From Cryptomeria japonica (lineage: Eukaryota > Streptophyta > Pinopsida > Cupressales > Cupressaceae): 64,000 nt of DNA. Where the stretch lies: positions 620,024,255 through 620,088,254 of the forward strand of contig NC_081409.1 in assembly GCF_030272615.1 (NCBI RefSeq), read 5' to 3'. This document shows, one piece after another, positions 12,246-23,387 of this stretch; within the stretch, counting starts at the first letter, position 1, and the number at the start of each line of letters is the position of its first letter. The notes under the pieces are model-generated. The model did no database searches and was not told the DNA's origin. It worked only from the letters and a program-made list of their open reading frames with translations. A program made the translations under genes and the position numbers.

Positions 12246-13415
12246 TTACTTGGCAATTTCAACGTTTTGTTGAGGAGTCATTTTATAGGCTTCCTTATTA
12301 GGCAAGGATGCTCTGGAGATGAAGTCTATTTGATGGCTTATGGCTCTTTTAGGAGGTAAGGTGGCTGGTTTTCCTTCACTTACTATGCCTTTGAATTTCT
12401 TCAACAAATCTTGCACCTCTATTGGCAAATCTTCTTGCTCTTTCTTGTCTTCTTCTTTGGGCTTCATCACAAGTGAAAACCCTATGCCTTCACCTTCCTC
12501 AGGTGTCTTTAAGAAATGTTTTTCACTCACCAAAAGAACATTAGGACCTATTGCCCTCTTTTCTCCTTCCTCAAGGATAGACTAAATCTTGAATGTGAAT
12601 CCGTCTTTCTTGAATGAGTATGCATTCTTGGATCTATCATGGATATCTTGTCTATCAAATTGCCATGGTCTTCCCAATAGAAGATGGCATGCATCCATGG
12701 GTAGGACATCACATAACACCTTGTGCTTATACCTTCCAATGGTAAAACCCACCCATACTTGATCATTAACTAGGACATGTTGGCTTTTGTTCAACCAAGT
12801 GACTCTATAGGGATTGTTGTGAGGTATCCTTTGCAATTTGAGTTTCCTCACTACCTCTTATGACACAATGTTGTTTGTAGACCCTGAATCAATGATTACT
12901 TTGCACACTTTGTCCATAATCTTGCATTTGATCCTAAATAAGGACCTTCTTTGGCTCGGCTCTTCTCTAACCGGTTCTTTGATCAATTTTCTTATCATCA
13001 AGTTGTCACCTACCTCTGACTCTAAGGCAACTTCTGAAGTATTTCTGCTTGAAAACTCTTCTTGGAGATAACTCACTCTTCTTTCACCACCATGTGATGA
13101 TGATCCCTTCTCTGGACACCTATATGTTGGATGACCAAGTTGGTTGCAATGGTAACACTTCATTGTTGCAAAATATGAGGAACCTCTACCTTGGCCACTA
13201 TATCTTCCTTTGAACCCACTATTGGATCCCCTTCTTCTATTGAATCCTCCTTTACTGCTGCCACTATCTTGTTGCTCAGTGACTTTAGACTTTCCTTGTG
13301 TTCTTTGTTCAGAACATCTTCCTCCAAAGCCTCCTCTATGGCCTCTATTGTCTTTTCCTCTATGTCTGCCCCTATTGTTGCTTGAGTCATGTCTTCTTTT
13401 TAGTTTTTCCTCCAC
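12246..13415 (-). pseudogene. pol: Chromovirus zinc knuckle and aspartic protease
   Basis: The 5' part is Arg/Gly/Ser-rich nucleocapsid with one CCHC zinc knuckle, CYHCNQLGHPTYRC (around 13160). The protease follows, with active site VIIDSGSTNNIVS near 12870 (D-S-G), and the later block LPMDACHLLLGRPWQ, which matches the conserved LG region of retroviral-type proteases. The PR-RT linker includes EVQDLLKKFKGIVSEGKP. Everything is in one frame with gag, interrupted by stops near 12858, 12582 and 12246. Single-frame gag-pro-pol organisation is usual for chromoviruses. Confidence 0.88.
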
Positions 13416-13436
13416 CTTAAGGGAAAGTTGGTAAGT

Positions 13437-14186
13437 TTAATAGACTATTTTTGGGCTCATTAGACTGATTTCTTCTTGGATGTTCCACCGTAGACCATTT
13501 AGGTACCTAGCAACCTTGAGACTCTCTTCTTCCACCGCATGAGATCTAAGGCTAAGTTTGTGAAACTCCTTCTTATAGCTACTGACATCAAGATATTTTT
13601 GTCTTAATTTTTGCCTCTTCCTATGAATTTGCACTTCATAGTCATCAGGGAGATAGACTTCTTTGATTTTTACTAACATCCCTTTCCAAGAAGAGATGTG
13701 TGCTTTGCCCATTTTCTTCCTTTCATCTTGCACAAATTTCCACCATGTGAGAGCAGCTCCTCTCATCCTTGACTTGGCTACCTTGACTCTTTGGGCTTCA
13801 GTTATGCCTTCACATTCAAAATGGTTCTCCATGCCTTCAATCCATTTTAGGACCACTTCTGCCTCCATCTTACCAGTGAACAATGGCAATCCTTCCAGTG
13901 ATTTGCCACTCAAGGACTTCAATACCTTCAAGAAAGGTTATTGCTCTAGGATAGCATCAGTTTCAAGTATCTTGTCTATCTCTAACACTTCTTTACCCTT
14001 CCCTTCTGCTCCTTCCACCTTTACCAACACTTCATCTGCCTTGGTCTCTACCTCTCCAAGCTTACTCTCCAATTCTAGCAACTTCTCCTTGAGGAGTCTA
14101 TTCTCTTCCTCCTGATCATCCACTTTATTTTCCAACTCTGCATTGGTCACCATGTTGTTGTCTCCTATAGATTTCATTGAGGACAT
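13437..14186 (-). pseudogene. gag: Chromovirus Gag (capsid)
   Basis: The start is the ATG at 14186, 27 nt after the PBS. The N-terminus is a Glu/Lys-rich coiled coil (VDDQEEENRLLKEKLLELES). One in-frame stop (about 13936) separates it from the capsid part, which shows the plant Ty3 gag pattern: LPLFTGKMEAEVVLKWIEGM, AALTWWKFVQDE and YLPDDYEVQIHRK. A second stop near 13437 precedes the zinc-knuckle part in the same frame. Gag forms the virus-like particle that packages element RNA. Confidence 0.88.
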
Positions 14187-14212
14187 CTACTGACATAGCC
14201 CAAATCTTATAC

Positions 14213-14224
14213 GCTCTGATACCA
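14213..14224 (-). promoter_or_regulatory. Primer-binding site, initiator tRNA-Met type
   Basis: On the minus strand TGGTATCAGAGC follows the LTR end after 3 nt. This is the usual plant PBS complementary to the 3' end of initiator tRNA-Met. It fixes the element's orientation. Confidence 0.9.
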
Positions 14225-14227
14225 ATT

Positions 14228-15868
14228 TGATGGGGTTCACCTAGGTTGCTCAACACTTCACCTAGTTGGTGTTGCTCAACTGCACCAACTCACCAAGCCT
14301 AGTTTCTCTCTAGACCTTCAAGTCCTTCCCAATCTCTTCTAGGGATTTATTCTTGTTCTTTCTAAGGTTTTTGTTTCAAGTGTTTAGGCTAGGAACCCTA
14401 CCAATTCACAGTGCTCCTTAGGTGCTCAATTATGGCTTCTTGGCTTCAAGTTGTCAAAATGACCTCCTATCATTGTAAGATGTTGCAGAGGTGTGGAGGT
14501 GTCTACTAACATGTTTTGTGTGCATTTGAGGTCCATTCATGGCTTGCAATCATTAGGTCACTTATCAATTTCAAAATCTTGCCTAGAAAAGGGCTACAAG
14601 ATATTAGCCTTAATTAGGCCTCCAAATCCGGTTTTCTAGGGCTTGGGTGAAAATGATTCAAAGGACTCCCAAATAAGTTTGGATTTTCTTCAAAGATACA
14701 CCTATCCCTAAAATATTTTTTTGGTTTTGGCCCCTGGTTTCATCGTACAATGTATGGACCTTAAAATGAGGATTTTGAAGGGTTTACAAGGCCTTTAACC
14801 GGCAGTGAATGAACAAATTGGGGTTTTGGTATCAAATGGATTTGTAAAATATTCTCCCTACATATAAAATATTTCCCCAACTCCATGAACCCCTCCAAAC
14901 TCTGAAATGGTGATTTGGCACACACCCCTTCACTTAGCACTTCACTTTCACTTTATTTCCTCTAGCCGGGTTGCTCTTGGACTCGCCTCGAATAAGGTGA
15001 TAGTCATACTTAAACTTCTCTCCAAATTTTGAACATGCATATGTAAACTATATAGATGTTTTCCCATCTTTTCCCAATAATTTGTGATGGCAGCACGTGT
15101 GGAACTCATGGGACAACCATATTTACAAGAAAATTGTTATTTACAAGCCAAAACTGGTTGTTTGCAAACTTGAACAAGAAAACACCAATGAAGAGTATTT
15201 AAAAGACTCTAAAATGAACCAACAACTCAATAACACATAGGAGTAACTCAATCCATTTTTGTATCAATGGATTCAATCCATATTCAATTACAAAATGAGT
15301 AAAATCAAGCTAAAATGTTGCCAACAAGACTGAAAATGAGTAGTTTCAGTTGTTGAAATTACATCACACACTTCTCCAACCTTGGTAAACATGCAAGAGG
15401 GGATATATATAGTTTTTCTACATTTTGAGTCCTCCTAGGGCATTAAACAATCCCTAATTCCAATGCTAACCAATTCAGGACAAAAGTTGTCATGACAACA
15501 TTCAAAAATTGTCATGACAACTTTTTGCAACTTTGCAACTTTTGTACTTTTGGTCTTTCCAACCTAAAAGACCTATTCCAAGTCATCACAAATGACTTTT
15601 AAAACTTTTCAAAGACCTATTTATCCCTCCCTAATGCATGTACCAAGTTTTGACACTTTTGACCACCTAAAAGGTCAATTGGCTACTCAAACTCACTATT
15701 TACACAAAAATGCAAACCTAAGGAAAATGAACTCAACCTAGGCCTAAATTGACACAAAATACTAACTCTTGGACCCTCATAGAGTCCTTATTCACTACTG
15801 ACTTGGATAGGGTCAGTACAATCCAAAATTGTGAAAGCTAATTTGCCTAAGTCCTAGGTGCTCCTGCA
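14228..15868 (-). repeat. Chromovirus LTR, gag-proximal copy (5' LTR, shared)
   Basis: It starts TGATGGGGTTCACC next to the PBS and ends ...GCTCCTGCA beside a polypurine tract. On its right side the polypurine tract and pol 3' end of a second, partial copy follow directly, so the same LTR serves as 5' LTR for one copy and 3' LTR for the other. A TATATATA box is at 15404-15411. Confidence 0.9.
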
Positions 15869-15891
15869 CCATTCTCCCAAACAAAAGAAGG

Positions 15892-16993
15892 TCATGTCAC
15901 CTCTTTGGGAATCAGATTCTGATCAATCACAAGCTTCTTAAACTCTATCTCCATCACCCATTTATCTTCAGTATCATCCATGCCCTTCCATTTGATTAGG
16001 TGCTCCCAATAGACTTGATGCCTTGTCTTCTTGGTGATCCTTGAACTCAGCACCTTCTCGGCCTTTGGATTTGGTTTGGCTGGTAACTGAAGGTTGTTCA
16101 CATCAACTAAAACCTCTAAGTGACTACAATATGAAACCTTGAACTGGTCCCTTGTATGGAACTAAGTGTGCTATGTTGAAAACCGGTGACAAGCCTATGT
16201 CACTAGGTAGATCCACCTTGTAGGCATTTTCTCCATACTTGGTTAGAATGGCACATGGACCTATCCTCCTCATTTGTAATTTTTTTGGCACTCCTTTTTG
16301 TAACCTTTCTTTGTTCAAGTGCACCATGACAAGATCTCTTACTTGAAATTGGAGGTTCTTCCTCTTTTCATCAACTTTTTGCTTGAGCTTGCTTGTATTC
16401 TCCATCAATGCTTGTCTAACTGATTCATGGACTTCTTTCATTGATTGAGAAAAGTCCTCTGCATATCCACTTCTTTCTACTGCACTTCCTAAGTCTCTCA
16501 ACTCCAAAATGCCTCTTGGGTGCACACCATAGACTACTTCAAAAGGGCTCTTGCCGGTAGTCCTATTTATGGTGTCATTGTTTGCATATTCACCTTGTGA
16601 GAGTACTTGATCCCATGTTTGACCATATTTCTTAGTAAGGCACCTTAACAAGTTTCCCAAGCTTCTATTCACCACTTCGGTCTTCCCATCTATTTGAGGA
16701 TGGTAGGATGATCCAAAAGAAAGGTTGGTGCCAAGATCTTGCCATAGTGTCTTCCAAAAATGACTCATGAACTTTGAGTCGCTATTTGAAACAATGTTCA
16801 TGGGTAAACCGATTCCATGGCATACAAATTTTTGATGGCATACAAACTTGAGTGCAAGATTTGCCATTAGATTTGCCATACTATGCCTTTGAATTTCTTC
16901 AACAAATCTTGCACCTCCAATGGCAAATCTTCCATCGAAAATTTGTGTGGCATACAAACTTGAGTGCCAAGCTTTTGCCATAGTGTCTTCCAA
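15892..16993 (-). pseudogene. pol: Truncated second copy: integrase end and chromodomain
   Basis: The open frame 16993-16124 contains the integrase core end (SFGSSYHPQIDGKTEVVNRS) and the C-terminal GPCAILTKYGENAYKVDLPS block. The separate frame 16101-15892 is an uninterrupted chromodomain with HQVYWEHLIKWKGMDD and TEDKWVMEIEF. It is nearly identical to 9545-10470 but lacks most of that copy's stop codons. The frame beyond about 16810 is not integrase; it reads through the rearranged junction. RT, gag and the outer LTR of this copy are missing. Confidence 0.88.
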
Positions 16994-17043
16994 AAATTAC
17001 TTATGAACATTGAGTCCCTATCTAAAACAAATTTTTCATTCCT
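16811..17043. other. Rearranged junction made of small duplicated pieces
   Basis: Between chromovirus integrase and Copia gag lies a mosaic. 16879-16934 matches the chromovirus protease-RT linker at about 12383-12435. 16963-17030 repeats the integrase piece at 16730-16790. A unit GGCATACAAACTTGAGTGC occurs twice (about 16835 and 16949), and ATTTGCCAT units are also repeated. This is the appearance of filler DNA from error-prone break repair. The event removed the Copia 5' LTR and the rest of the chromovirus copy. Confidence 0.75.
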
Positions 17044-17995
17044 ATCTTTGAAGGATCTGATTATATTTTCTGGAAAGTGAAGATGAGAAGTTATTTGGTT
17101 TCTTTGAGTTACAACACTTGGAAGGCTGTTGAGACTAAGTATGTTCAATTGGTGAATGGTCTTACTACTCCAAATGAGATTCAAGCCTGTGAAGAAAATG
17201 AGAAGGAAAGGTATGTTATCTTAAGTGCATTATCAAAGACTGAATTGACAAAGGTTATTTCTTTGAATACTGCTTATGAGGTTTGGCAAAAGCTGAAAGA
17301 TATCTATGAAGGAAATGAGAGAGTTAAGTTGACAAAGAGGCTAATAGCTAAGTGAAGATATGAAAACCTGAAGATGGAAGAATGAGAATACATTGTAAGT
17401 TATTTTGAGAAGGTTGACAGTGTTGTGAATGAAATCAGAGAACTCAAAGGTACCTTGAATCATGAAGATTTGATAGACAAAATATTGATGACTTTACCGG
17501 TAAACTATAGTGATAAGATCTCAGCTATTGAAGAAACATATGATCCGAGGAAGTTCACCATAGAGTAGCTATTTAGTACCCTGACTACATTTGAAGTAAG
17601 AAAGTTTCAAAAGGACAAAGACAAATAAGATATAACATTCAAAGCAACTGAAGATGGTCGGGATGATGAAGAAATATCAGATGAGATGGAAGCAAATTTT
17701 GTGAGGAAACTGAAGAAAAGCACTAGAAAATACAAATATATGGTACACTTTAAATGTTTCAGATGTGGAAAAATTGGTCACATAGCTACTAGATGTCCAG
17801 AAAAGGGAGCTAGACAAAAGTTTAGGGAAAAAAAGGGAAAATTCAACAAGAAATCCTATTATGTTAAGGATGATGCTGACATTTCAGATGATAAATCAGA
17901 CTATTAAGAAGGTGATTATTTATTTCTAGTAGAGGGTATGTGCACAAAGATGGTGGTCAGAAAAGTGGACACAACCTTAAAAAATCATGAAAAAA
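17044..17995 (+). pseudogene. gag: Copia Gag
   Basis: The translation contains the Copia gag core: IFEGSDYIFWKVKMRSYL, a VWQKLKDIYEG block, an LPVNYSDKISAIEE block and a CCHC zinc knuckle, CFRCGKIGHIATRC (about 17755-17800), followed by a basic tail. The first codons and the leader are missing at the junction. In-frame stops occur at about 17353, 17383, 17566 and 17626. Coding similarity fades near 17995, where the subterminal repeats of the DNA transposon begin. Confidence 0.88.
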
Positions 17996-17999
17996 CAAG

Positions 18000-18150
18000 C
18001 AGCATGTACGTGTTATTAAAATTTGAAATCACTGCATACATGCTTAGGTTCATTGTCCCCGAGCCTAAAGAAAAGATACCATGTATGTGGTGTTTTTAGG
18101 AGAGTGACCGCATACATGGTTTTAAGTCCTAAAAAACCACGTACGCGGTA
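18000..18150. repeat. Left subterminal palindromic repeats
   Basis: Three 14 bp near-palindromes occur about 29 bp apart: ACCATGTATGTGGT (18078), ACCGCATACATGGT (18107) and ACCACGTACGCGGT (18136). Looser copies lie near 18008 and 18034. Such repeats are usually transposase-binding sites in plant transposons; that role is inferred here. Confidence 0.7.
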
Positions 18151-18273
18151 CCTGTCAAAAAAAAGTTCTTTTTAAAAATGACTAGGTCTTATTTTCCCCA
18201 CGACCGCAACATTTTTTTCTTCATTTTCCCCATGAAACCGTGAATGGGCTACCACATTTCTCCACCAAACGCT

Positions 18274-20884
18274 ATGGATCAAGGTTAGTTTTGCTTAATT
18301 TTTGTTTTTCTTTCTCGTTTATTCAATTTTTTTTACATTTTGAATTTAATTTCATTTATTTTGATTAGGTTTTTTTATTTTTTGTTTCAAAAACTAGATT
18401 TTGATAATCCACAAAAACAACAACAAGATGCACCTCCTAAAAACCTTGAACAAAACCCACAAGATACACCTCCAGCTCCTCCTTTTGACCGTACTCTAGA
18501 TACACATGAGCAATTGATTAATCAGTTAGGGCAAAACACGTCTAAAATAAATAGACTGATTAATAAATTGAAAGCATCTAAGCTTGAGCATCATAAATCC
18601 CTTGCTACTATCCTAGAAACATTAGCTAGTGGTGCCATAGCCATTTCCACACAAATTACAAAATGGGGAAACTTTAGAGATATGTGTCGTCAATACTATG
18701 CTAGTGGGTTATCATATGAGGGAGTGAAAAACAAAAATATTAGTAAACAACAAATATGTGCCCTTTGCGTTGATCCTAAAATTGGTCAATCATTACCTCT
18801 TAATGCAAAGAGGTTTCCCATACATTGCTGTACCAATGTGCAGATGAAGAAACTTTTTTGGCAAAGGTCTTCGATGGTCTATGATGATCCACTTGTAATA
18901 ATTATGAGGTGTCATTGTATTTTTTGAGAAAAGTATATTGTGAGTTTATCCTCAATGTGCGGCCAAACTATTTTGACATGAGAGAGATCCATTGTAGAGG
19001 TGGCAGCTCTGCCCAAGATAGACTTGGAGCCCGTAGGTAATTAGCCCCGGAGAGTCACCACCCCCTAGCACCCAAACCCATGGTGCATCAAACTATCCCA
19101 GTAGAGTTGAAAGAGTCAATGGAGCTACAAACTCTTCAGGTGGTCACAACATTGACTAGTGTCATCATCCAGCATGGGACACAATTAGCACACCCTCTTG
19201 TACTAGATAATGAGCCATTAGTTTCTCTAGGTGGCAACAGAGAGCCCATTAAGCATATGTGTGTCATTTTCTTAGGGATATACACAGGGACGGATGATGG
19301 GGCCATTGTAGATGGATCCACATCTCATTTGTGCATGATTTGAGGGAGTATATGTCAAACCTGCACAGTTAAGAATGTGGCGTTGATAGACAAGTTGATG
19401 GACATGTTGTTTGGCCATCAGTCGTAGACACAGGTGTGTTGATTTGAATTTATAGTATTTTATTTATCAGTCACTTTAAATTTGTAATTATATAAATGAA
19501 TTTTCATTTATATGTCGATTTAAATTGATACAAATAATATGCATTTCAGGATGCAGTAGTGGTATCCCATACTCCTCCCGCAGTTACTATAGCTGCAACT
19601 TTGACACCTAAGGTATAAATTTTGTAACATGTTAAAATAGAATAGTACACTTTGAATTCAAAAAAAAATACAAGATGTACTAACTATCTTTAATTCTTGG
19701 TCCAGTTTTTTGTTTGTAGGTATTGATAGGGGACCAACTGTCCCAGATTCATGACATCATGCTCTCAGCAATCATTTTGGCCTACAAGGCTATATGGTAT
19801 CATATTTTGTACACCCTTTTTTTATGTATTGTTTTGATGGAATATGCAAGTCATTTAATTTTAGATTTCTAAAATTATGTTTAATATATTATCTATACTA
19901 ATATCTCATGTTAATTTTTTTTTTTTAGGGTACCCCCTCTACATCTAGGCCTCGTCCTAAGCAAAAGAATTCCTTGAAGATGCCAAAATGTGGGAAGAAG
20001 ATAATTGAACACATTTTTAGTTGTACAATTATTTGAAAATTTTGAAATCGTCTTAGTTGGGATTTGTAGATTTATTAGTGTTTTTTGTCTATTTTACATG
20101 TACAGTGGCCATTGAGCTAGTGGATTTGTTGAATGCACCTGATTCACCTGTGGATCAAGAGAGGGTGGAGGAATTTATCTCTACTTTATTTTCTTGATTT
20201 CATGATTATATGCATGTGTACATGTTAACTTGTGATAAATTATAATCTTATATTTTTTTCATACAGGACATATCCATAGCCACTTCATCAATAGCGAGCC
20301 CTCCTCCGTGCACTAGAAAAAGCATCTCAGGATCCGGTACACTTTTTTTTGATATATTACATTAATTTTTTTTAACCTACAATTCTTATCATTTTATTAA
20401 TTGTATTTAATCTTTGATCATTTTTTTTATAGGTAATAGCAACAGTTTCTCCATCGATGGTGAGCCATCCTCATTCCATTGGAGAAGCATCTCAGGCATC
20501 GGTACGTCATTGTTCTCTATATTATAGCTTTTAAGTGTTTTTGATGTATTTATGTTAGTGCATTGTATTAATTATACATTTAATCTACAATAGTCCCCTT
20601 CGCATTTCAGCCATAATGTGGATCCTTTTAAGTTTATCTTCAAGAAAACTCCTAAGACTAACAAGGAGAGGAGAATGAAGACATTAGATCTGAGATCAGC
20701 CAATGAGGTAATCTACATTTCAATTGCAAAGAAATTATAGTTAAATGCATATTTATGTTGTTAATTGTGAACTATTTTCTACAAAAGAATTCTAACTTGG
20801 CTTTTGAATTCTGGTTTGCAGCCATCTACAAAGTCATGTATTGCATTGAAGAGGCTCGATTTTGATGATCCACCACAAGTTTAG
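18274..20884 (+). pseudogene. Multi-exon transposon-borne gene of unknown function
   Basis: A likely structure has about ten exons with GT-AG introns: 18274-18283 (ATGGATCAAG, only 10 nt), 18398-19433, 19550-19612, 19720-19796, 19929 onward (end unclear), 20107 onward, about 20269-20335, about 20434-20501, about 20594-20708 and 20822-20884 with the stop. The first intron keeps the frame exactly (MDQ-DFDNPQ). Exon 2 encodes a Pro/Gln-rich N-terminus, a helical stretch (TLDTHEQLINQLGQNTSKIN) and a Cys-containing block (SKQQICALCVDPKIG). It carries a frameshift near 18900 and a stop near 19036. The C-terminus is basic (FKKTPKTNKERRMK), like a nuclear signal. I recognise no domain. Its place opposite the transposase suggests an accessory transposition protein or a captured gene. 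Confidence 0.55.
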
Positions 20885-21059
20885 GATCATATAGTGTTAG
20901 TTGTGGTCATAGAATGACCAATACATGTAGATATATTCTACATTTATATTGATTTGGACATGGCATATGCCACATTTTTGTAATACTTGTTTTGACTTGG
21001 CAGACATCCCTTTTTTTGATATATATATATAAATGTTGATATTCAATTCAATAAATATG

Positions 21060-21345
21060 TGTTGAGTTCCTTATTGTGTATTGATTGTATTTCCCGGCTG
21101 CCCTTTTATAAAGTTAATTGATCATTTACCTATGTAATCAACAATATGAATATAAAGAACAAAAATCTATGATATAAAACATTGCAATTGTGGAATATGA
21201 TTTGATAAAATTTCTAAAATGTTGAATTAACCCTACAAAAATCCTTGTATTCAGTTCATTATTGTGTATTTATTGTATTTGGTGGCTGCCCTTTTATAAA
21301 TTTAAATGAATATTTTCCTATGTAATCAACAATATGAATATAAAC
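21060..21345. repeat. Direct duplication of about 110 bp
   Basis: The segment at 21062-21170 (with GGCTGCCCTTTTATAAA and ATGTAATCAACAATATGAAT) recurs in diverged form at about 21247-21355, a period near 185 bp. It lies just after the end of the left-hand gene. Confidence 0.75.
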
Positions 21346-21464
21346 AACAAAAATTGATAATATGAATATAAACAACAATATGTGTGTGGTGCGAGAGCAC
21401 CCTCGTGCTCGTAATGGTCAAATTTTGGTTCTCGTGTTTGAGGTCATTTGGATCAAAGATGTAA

Positions 21465-21605
21465 AAATTACTCAATTGTTGTCAAAGTTGCTCAATTGTC
21501 ATCAAAGTTGTCAAATTTCTCAAAGTATGGCTTCATTTGGATAAAAGATGTAAAAGTTGCTCAGTTGTTGTCAAAGTTGCTTAGTTGTTATCAAAGTTGT
21601 CAAAG
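21465..21605. repeat. Short CAAAGTTGCTCAATTGT repeats
   Basis: CAAAGTTGCTCAATTGTC-like units and CAAAGTTGT variants are repeated about seven times. They grade into the start of the 358 bp array, whose units also begin with AAAGTTGCAAG. Confidence 0.7.
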
Positions 21606-22824
21606 TTGCAAGATAGGATAGAATTGATTTCATTCATCGTCTACATAAATCAATGTCATGAATGCATCTAGGTGGGAATTTTTATGCTAGGCATGCTTTT
21701 CTTGTGCATCCCAAAGCGTTGGAACGTCGAGAGACATACCCTACTAGCACAATCTCTCAAGTGCCCTGAGTCCAAAAAATTGTCAAACTTTGACGGACTA
21801 TTTCTTCCAATCCAGCACACATATGATCGATCCATTTGAACCTGTGGGGTTGTGTGAGGCTCCTCTATAATGGCCTATCTTGATTTTTGATGACTCGGAA
21901 CCATTTTCAATTGGCAGCATTTTTTCGCTTGCTACAAAAATCGTCAGTTGCATGCAATGCAAAGTTGCAAGATAGGCTAGAATTGATTTGGTTTGTCCTA
22001 TGCACAAACCAACATCACAAGTGCATCTATGTGGGTATTTTTACACTAGGAATACTCCTCTCATGCATCCCAAAGTGTCAGAACTTCGAGAGTCATACCC
22101 TGTCGGCGTGATCTCTCAAGTGCCCTGAGTCCAAAAAATTGTCAAACTTTGACGGACTGTTTCTTAAAATCCAGGACACATATGATCAATTTGTTTGAAC
22201 CTATAGGGTTGTGTGAGCCTCCTTTACAATTTCCTATTGGTTTCTAACAACTTGGAGCCATTTTCAATTGGTAGCATTTTTTCGTTTGCTACCCAAACCG
22301 TCAGTTGCATGCAAAGCAAAGTTGCAAGACATGCTAGAATTGATTTCATTCATCTTGTGCACAAACTGACATCATGAACACATCTGGGTGGGTATTTTTA
22401 CACTAGGTATACTCCTCTCATGCATCCCAAATCATCAGAATTTTGAGAGCCATACCTTACCGATGCGATCTCTCAAGAGCCCTAAGTCCAAAAAATTGTC
22501 AAACTTTGATGGGTTGTTTCTTCCAATCCAAGATACATATGATCGATCCATTTGAACCTATGGGATCATGTGAGGCTCCTCTATAATTTCCTATCTCATT
22601 TTATGATGAATCAGAGCCATTGTCAATTGGTAGCATTTTTTCGCTTGCTATAAAACTATTAGTTACATGCAATACAAAGTTGCAAGATATGCTAGAATTT
22701 ATTTAGTTCATCCTGTGCACAAACCGATATCACGAACGCGTCGGGGTGCATAGTTTTGCGCTAGGAATGCTCCTCTTGTGCATCCCAAAGTGTCTAAACA
22801 TTGAGAGCCATAACCTACCAGTGC
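21606..22824. repeat. Satellite-like tandem array, ~358 bp unit, 3.4 copies
   Basis: Units start with TTGCAAGATAGG or variants at 21606, 21965, 22322 and 22680, so the periods are 359, 357 and 358 bp. The last unit stops near 22824. Each unit contains GTCCAAAAAATTGTCAAAC and TTTTTTCGCTTGCTA or variants. No long open frame is shared between units. The array sits between the 3' ends of the two convergent genes. Confidence 0.92.
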
Positions 22825-23340
22825 AATGTAGAAGTTGCTTGACAACTTTTTTGACAATAATGACAATTTTCACTCAAATTGTATCTAGACTCAATCTATG
22901 ACTCCTATGACTTGATAATGACTCAAATAATTCTCCATGATTATACAAGAGTCAATAATTCTCATGATTGACCTTATCAATAATGGTCATGATTGACCTT
23001 ATCACATCACATAAACTCAAAACATAGTCACAAAACATAGACACAAAAAAATGTCACATATTATTCAAAAATTTACCTCTAAATATGGTCAAACCAACTC
23101 TTGGCTACTTGAATATACAAAAAAATGTCTTACAAATCATCTCATGGTCTTTTATCCAAAATTTGGCATTACAATATGTGCGATTCAAGTCATCGTCATT
23201 TTAATATACAAAATTTGGCATCTAAATATATAAAAATCAGTTCGTTGTCATTTAAATATACAAAATTATGCCCCTAAACATGTATAAATCAGCTCATGGG
23301 CATTTATATATACAAAAAATGAATATAGAATAATTTGTCG
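22825..23340. repeat. Spacer with degenerate ~55-60 bp repeats
   Basis: After 22825 there is gene-free sequence. From about 23070 to 23340, units containing ATATACAAAAT and CTCATGG/TCGTTGTCATTT recur four or five times with poor conservation. Confidence 0.55.
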
Positions 23341-23387
23341 ATGATATATACAAAAATCTCAAAATCATTCTACTTTGAACCGTAGAA

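Larger units (their letters stand above)
7889..16810 (-). mobile_element. Ty3/gypsy chromovirus plus truncated tandem copy
   Basis: On the minus strand the order is: partial pol 3' end (16810-15869), LTR (15868-14228), PBS, gag, protease, RT, RNase H, integrase, chromodomain, PPT, LTR (9529-7889). A chromodomain after integrase defines a chromovirus. The middle LTR is shared by the complete copy and by the truncated one, so this is an LTR-internal-LTR-internal array rather than two independent insertions. Both LTRs are about 1.64 kb. No intact target-site duplication is available because the right end is lost at a rearranged junction. Confidence 0.9.

Noticed and set aside
13663-14115. 150-codon plus-strand frame over the chromovirus gag
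   Set aside because: Shadow of the minus-strand gag frame, which has clear motifs.
21606-22824. CRISPR-like repeat array
   Set aside because: The units are 358 bp with no short repeat/unique spacer pattern, in a eukaryotic transposon context.
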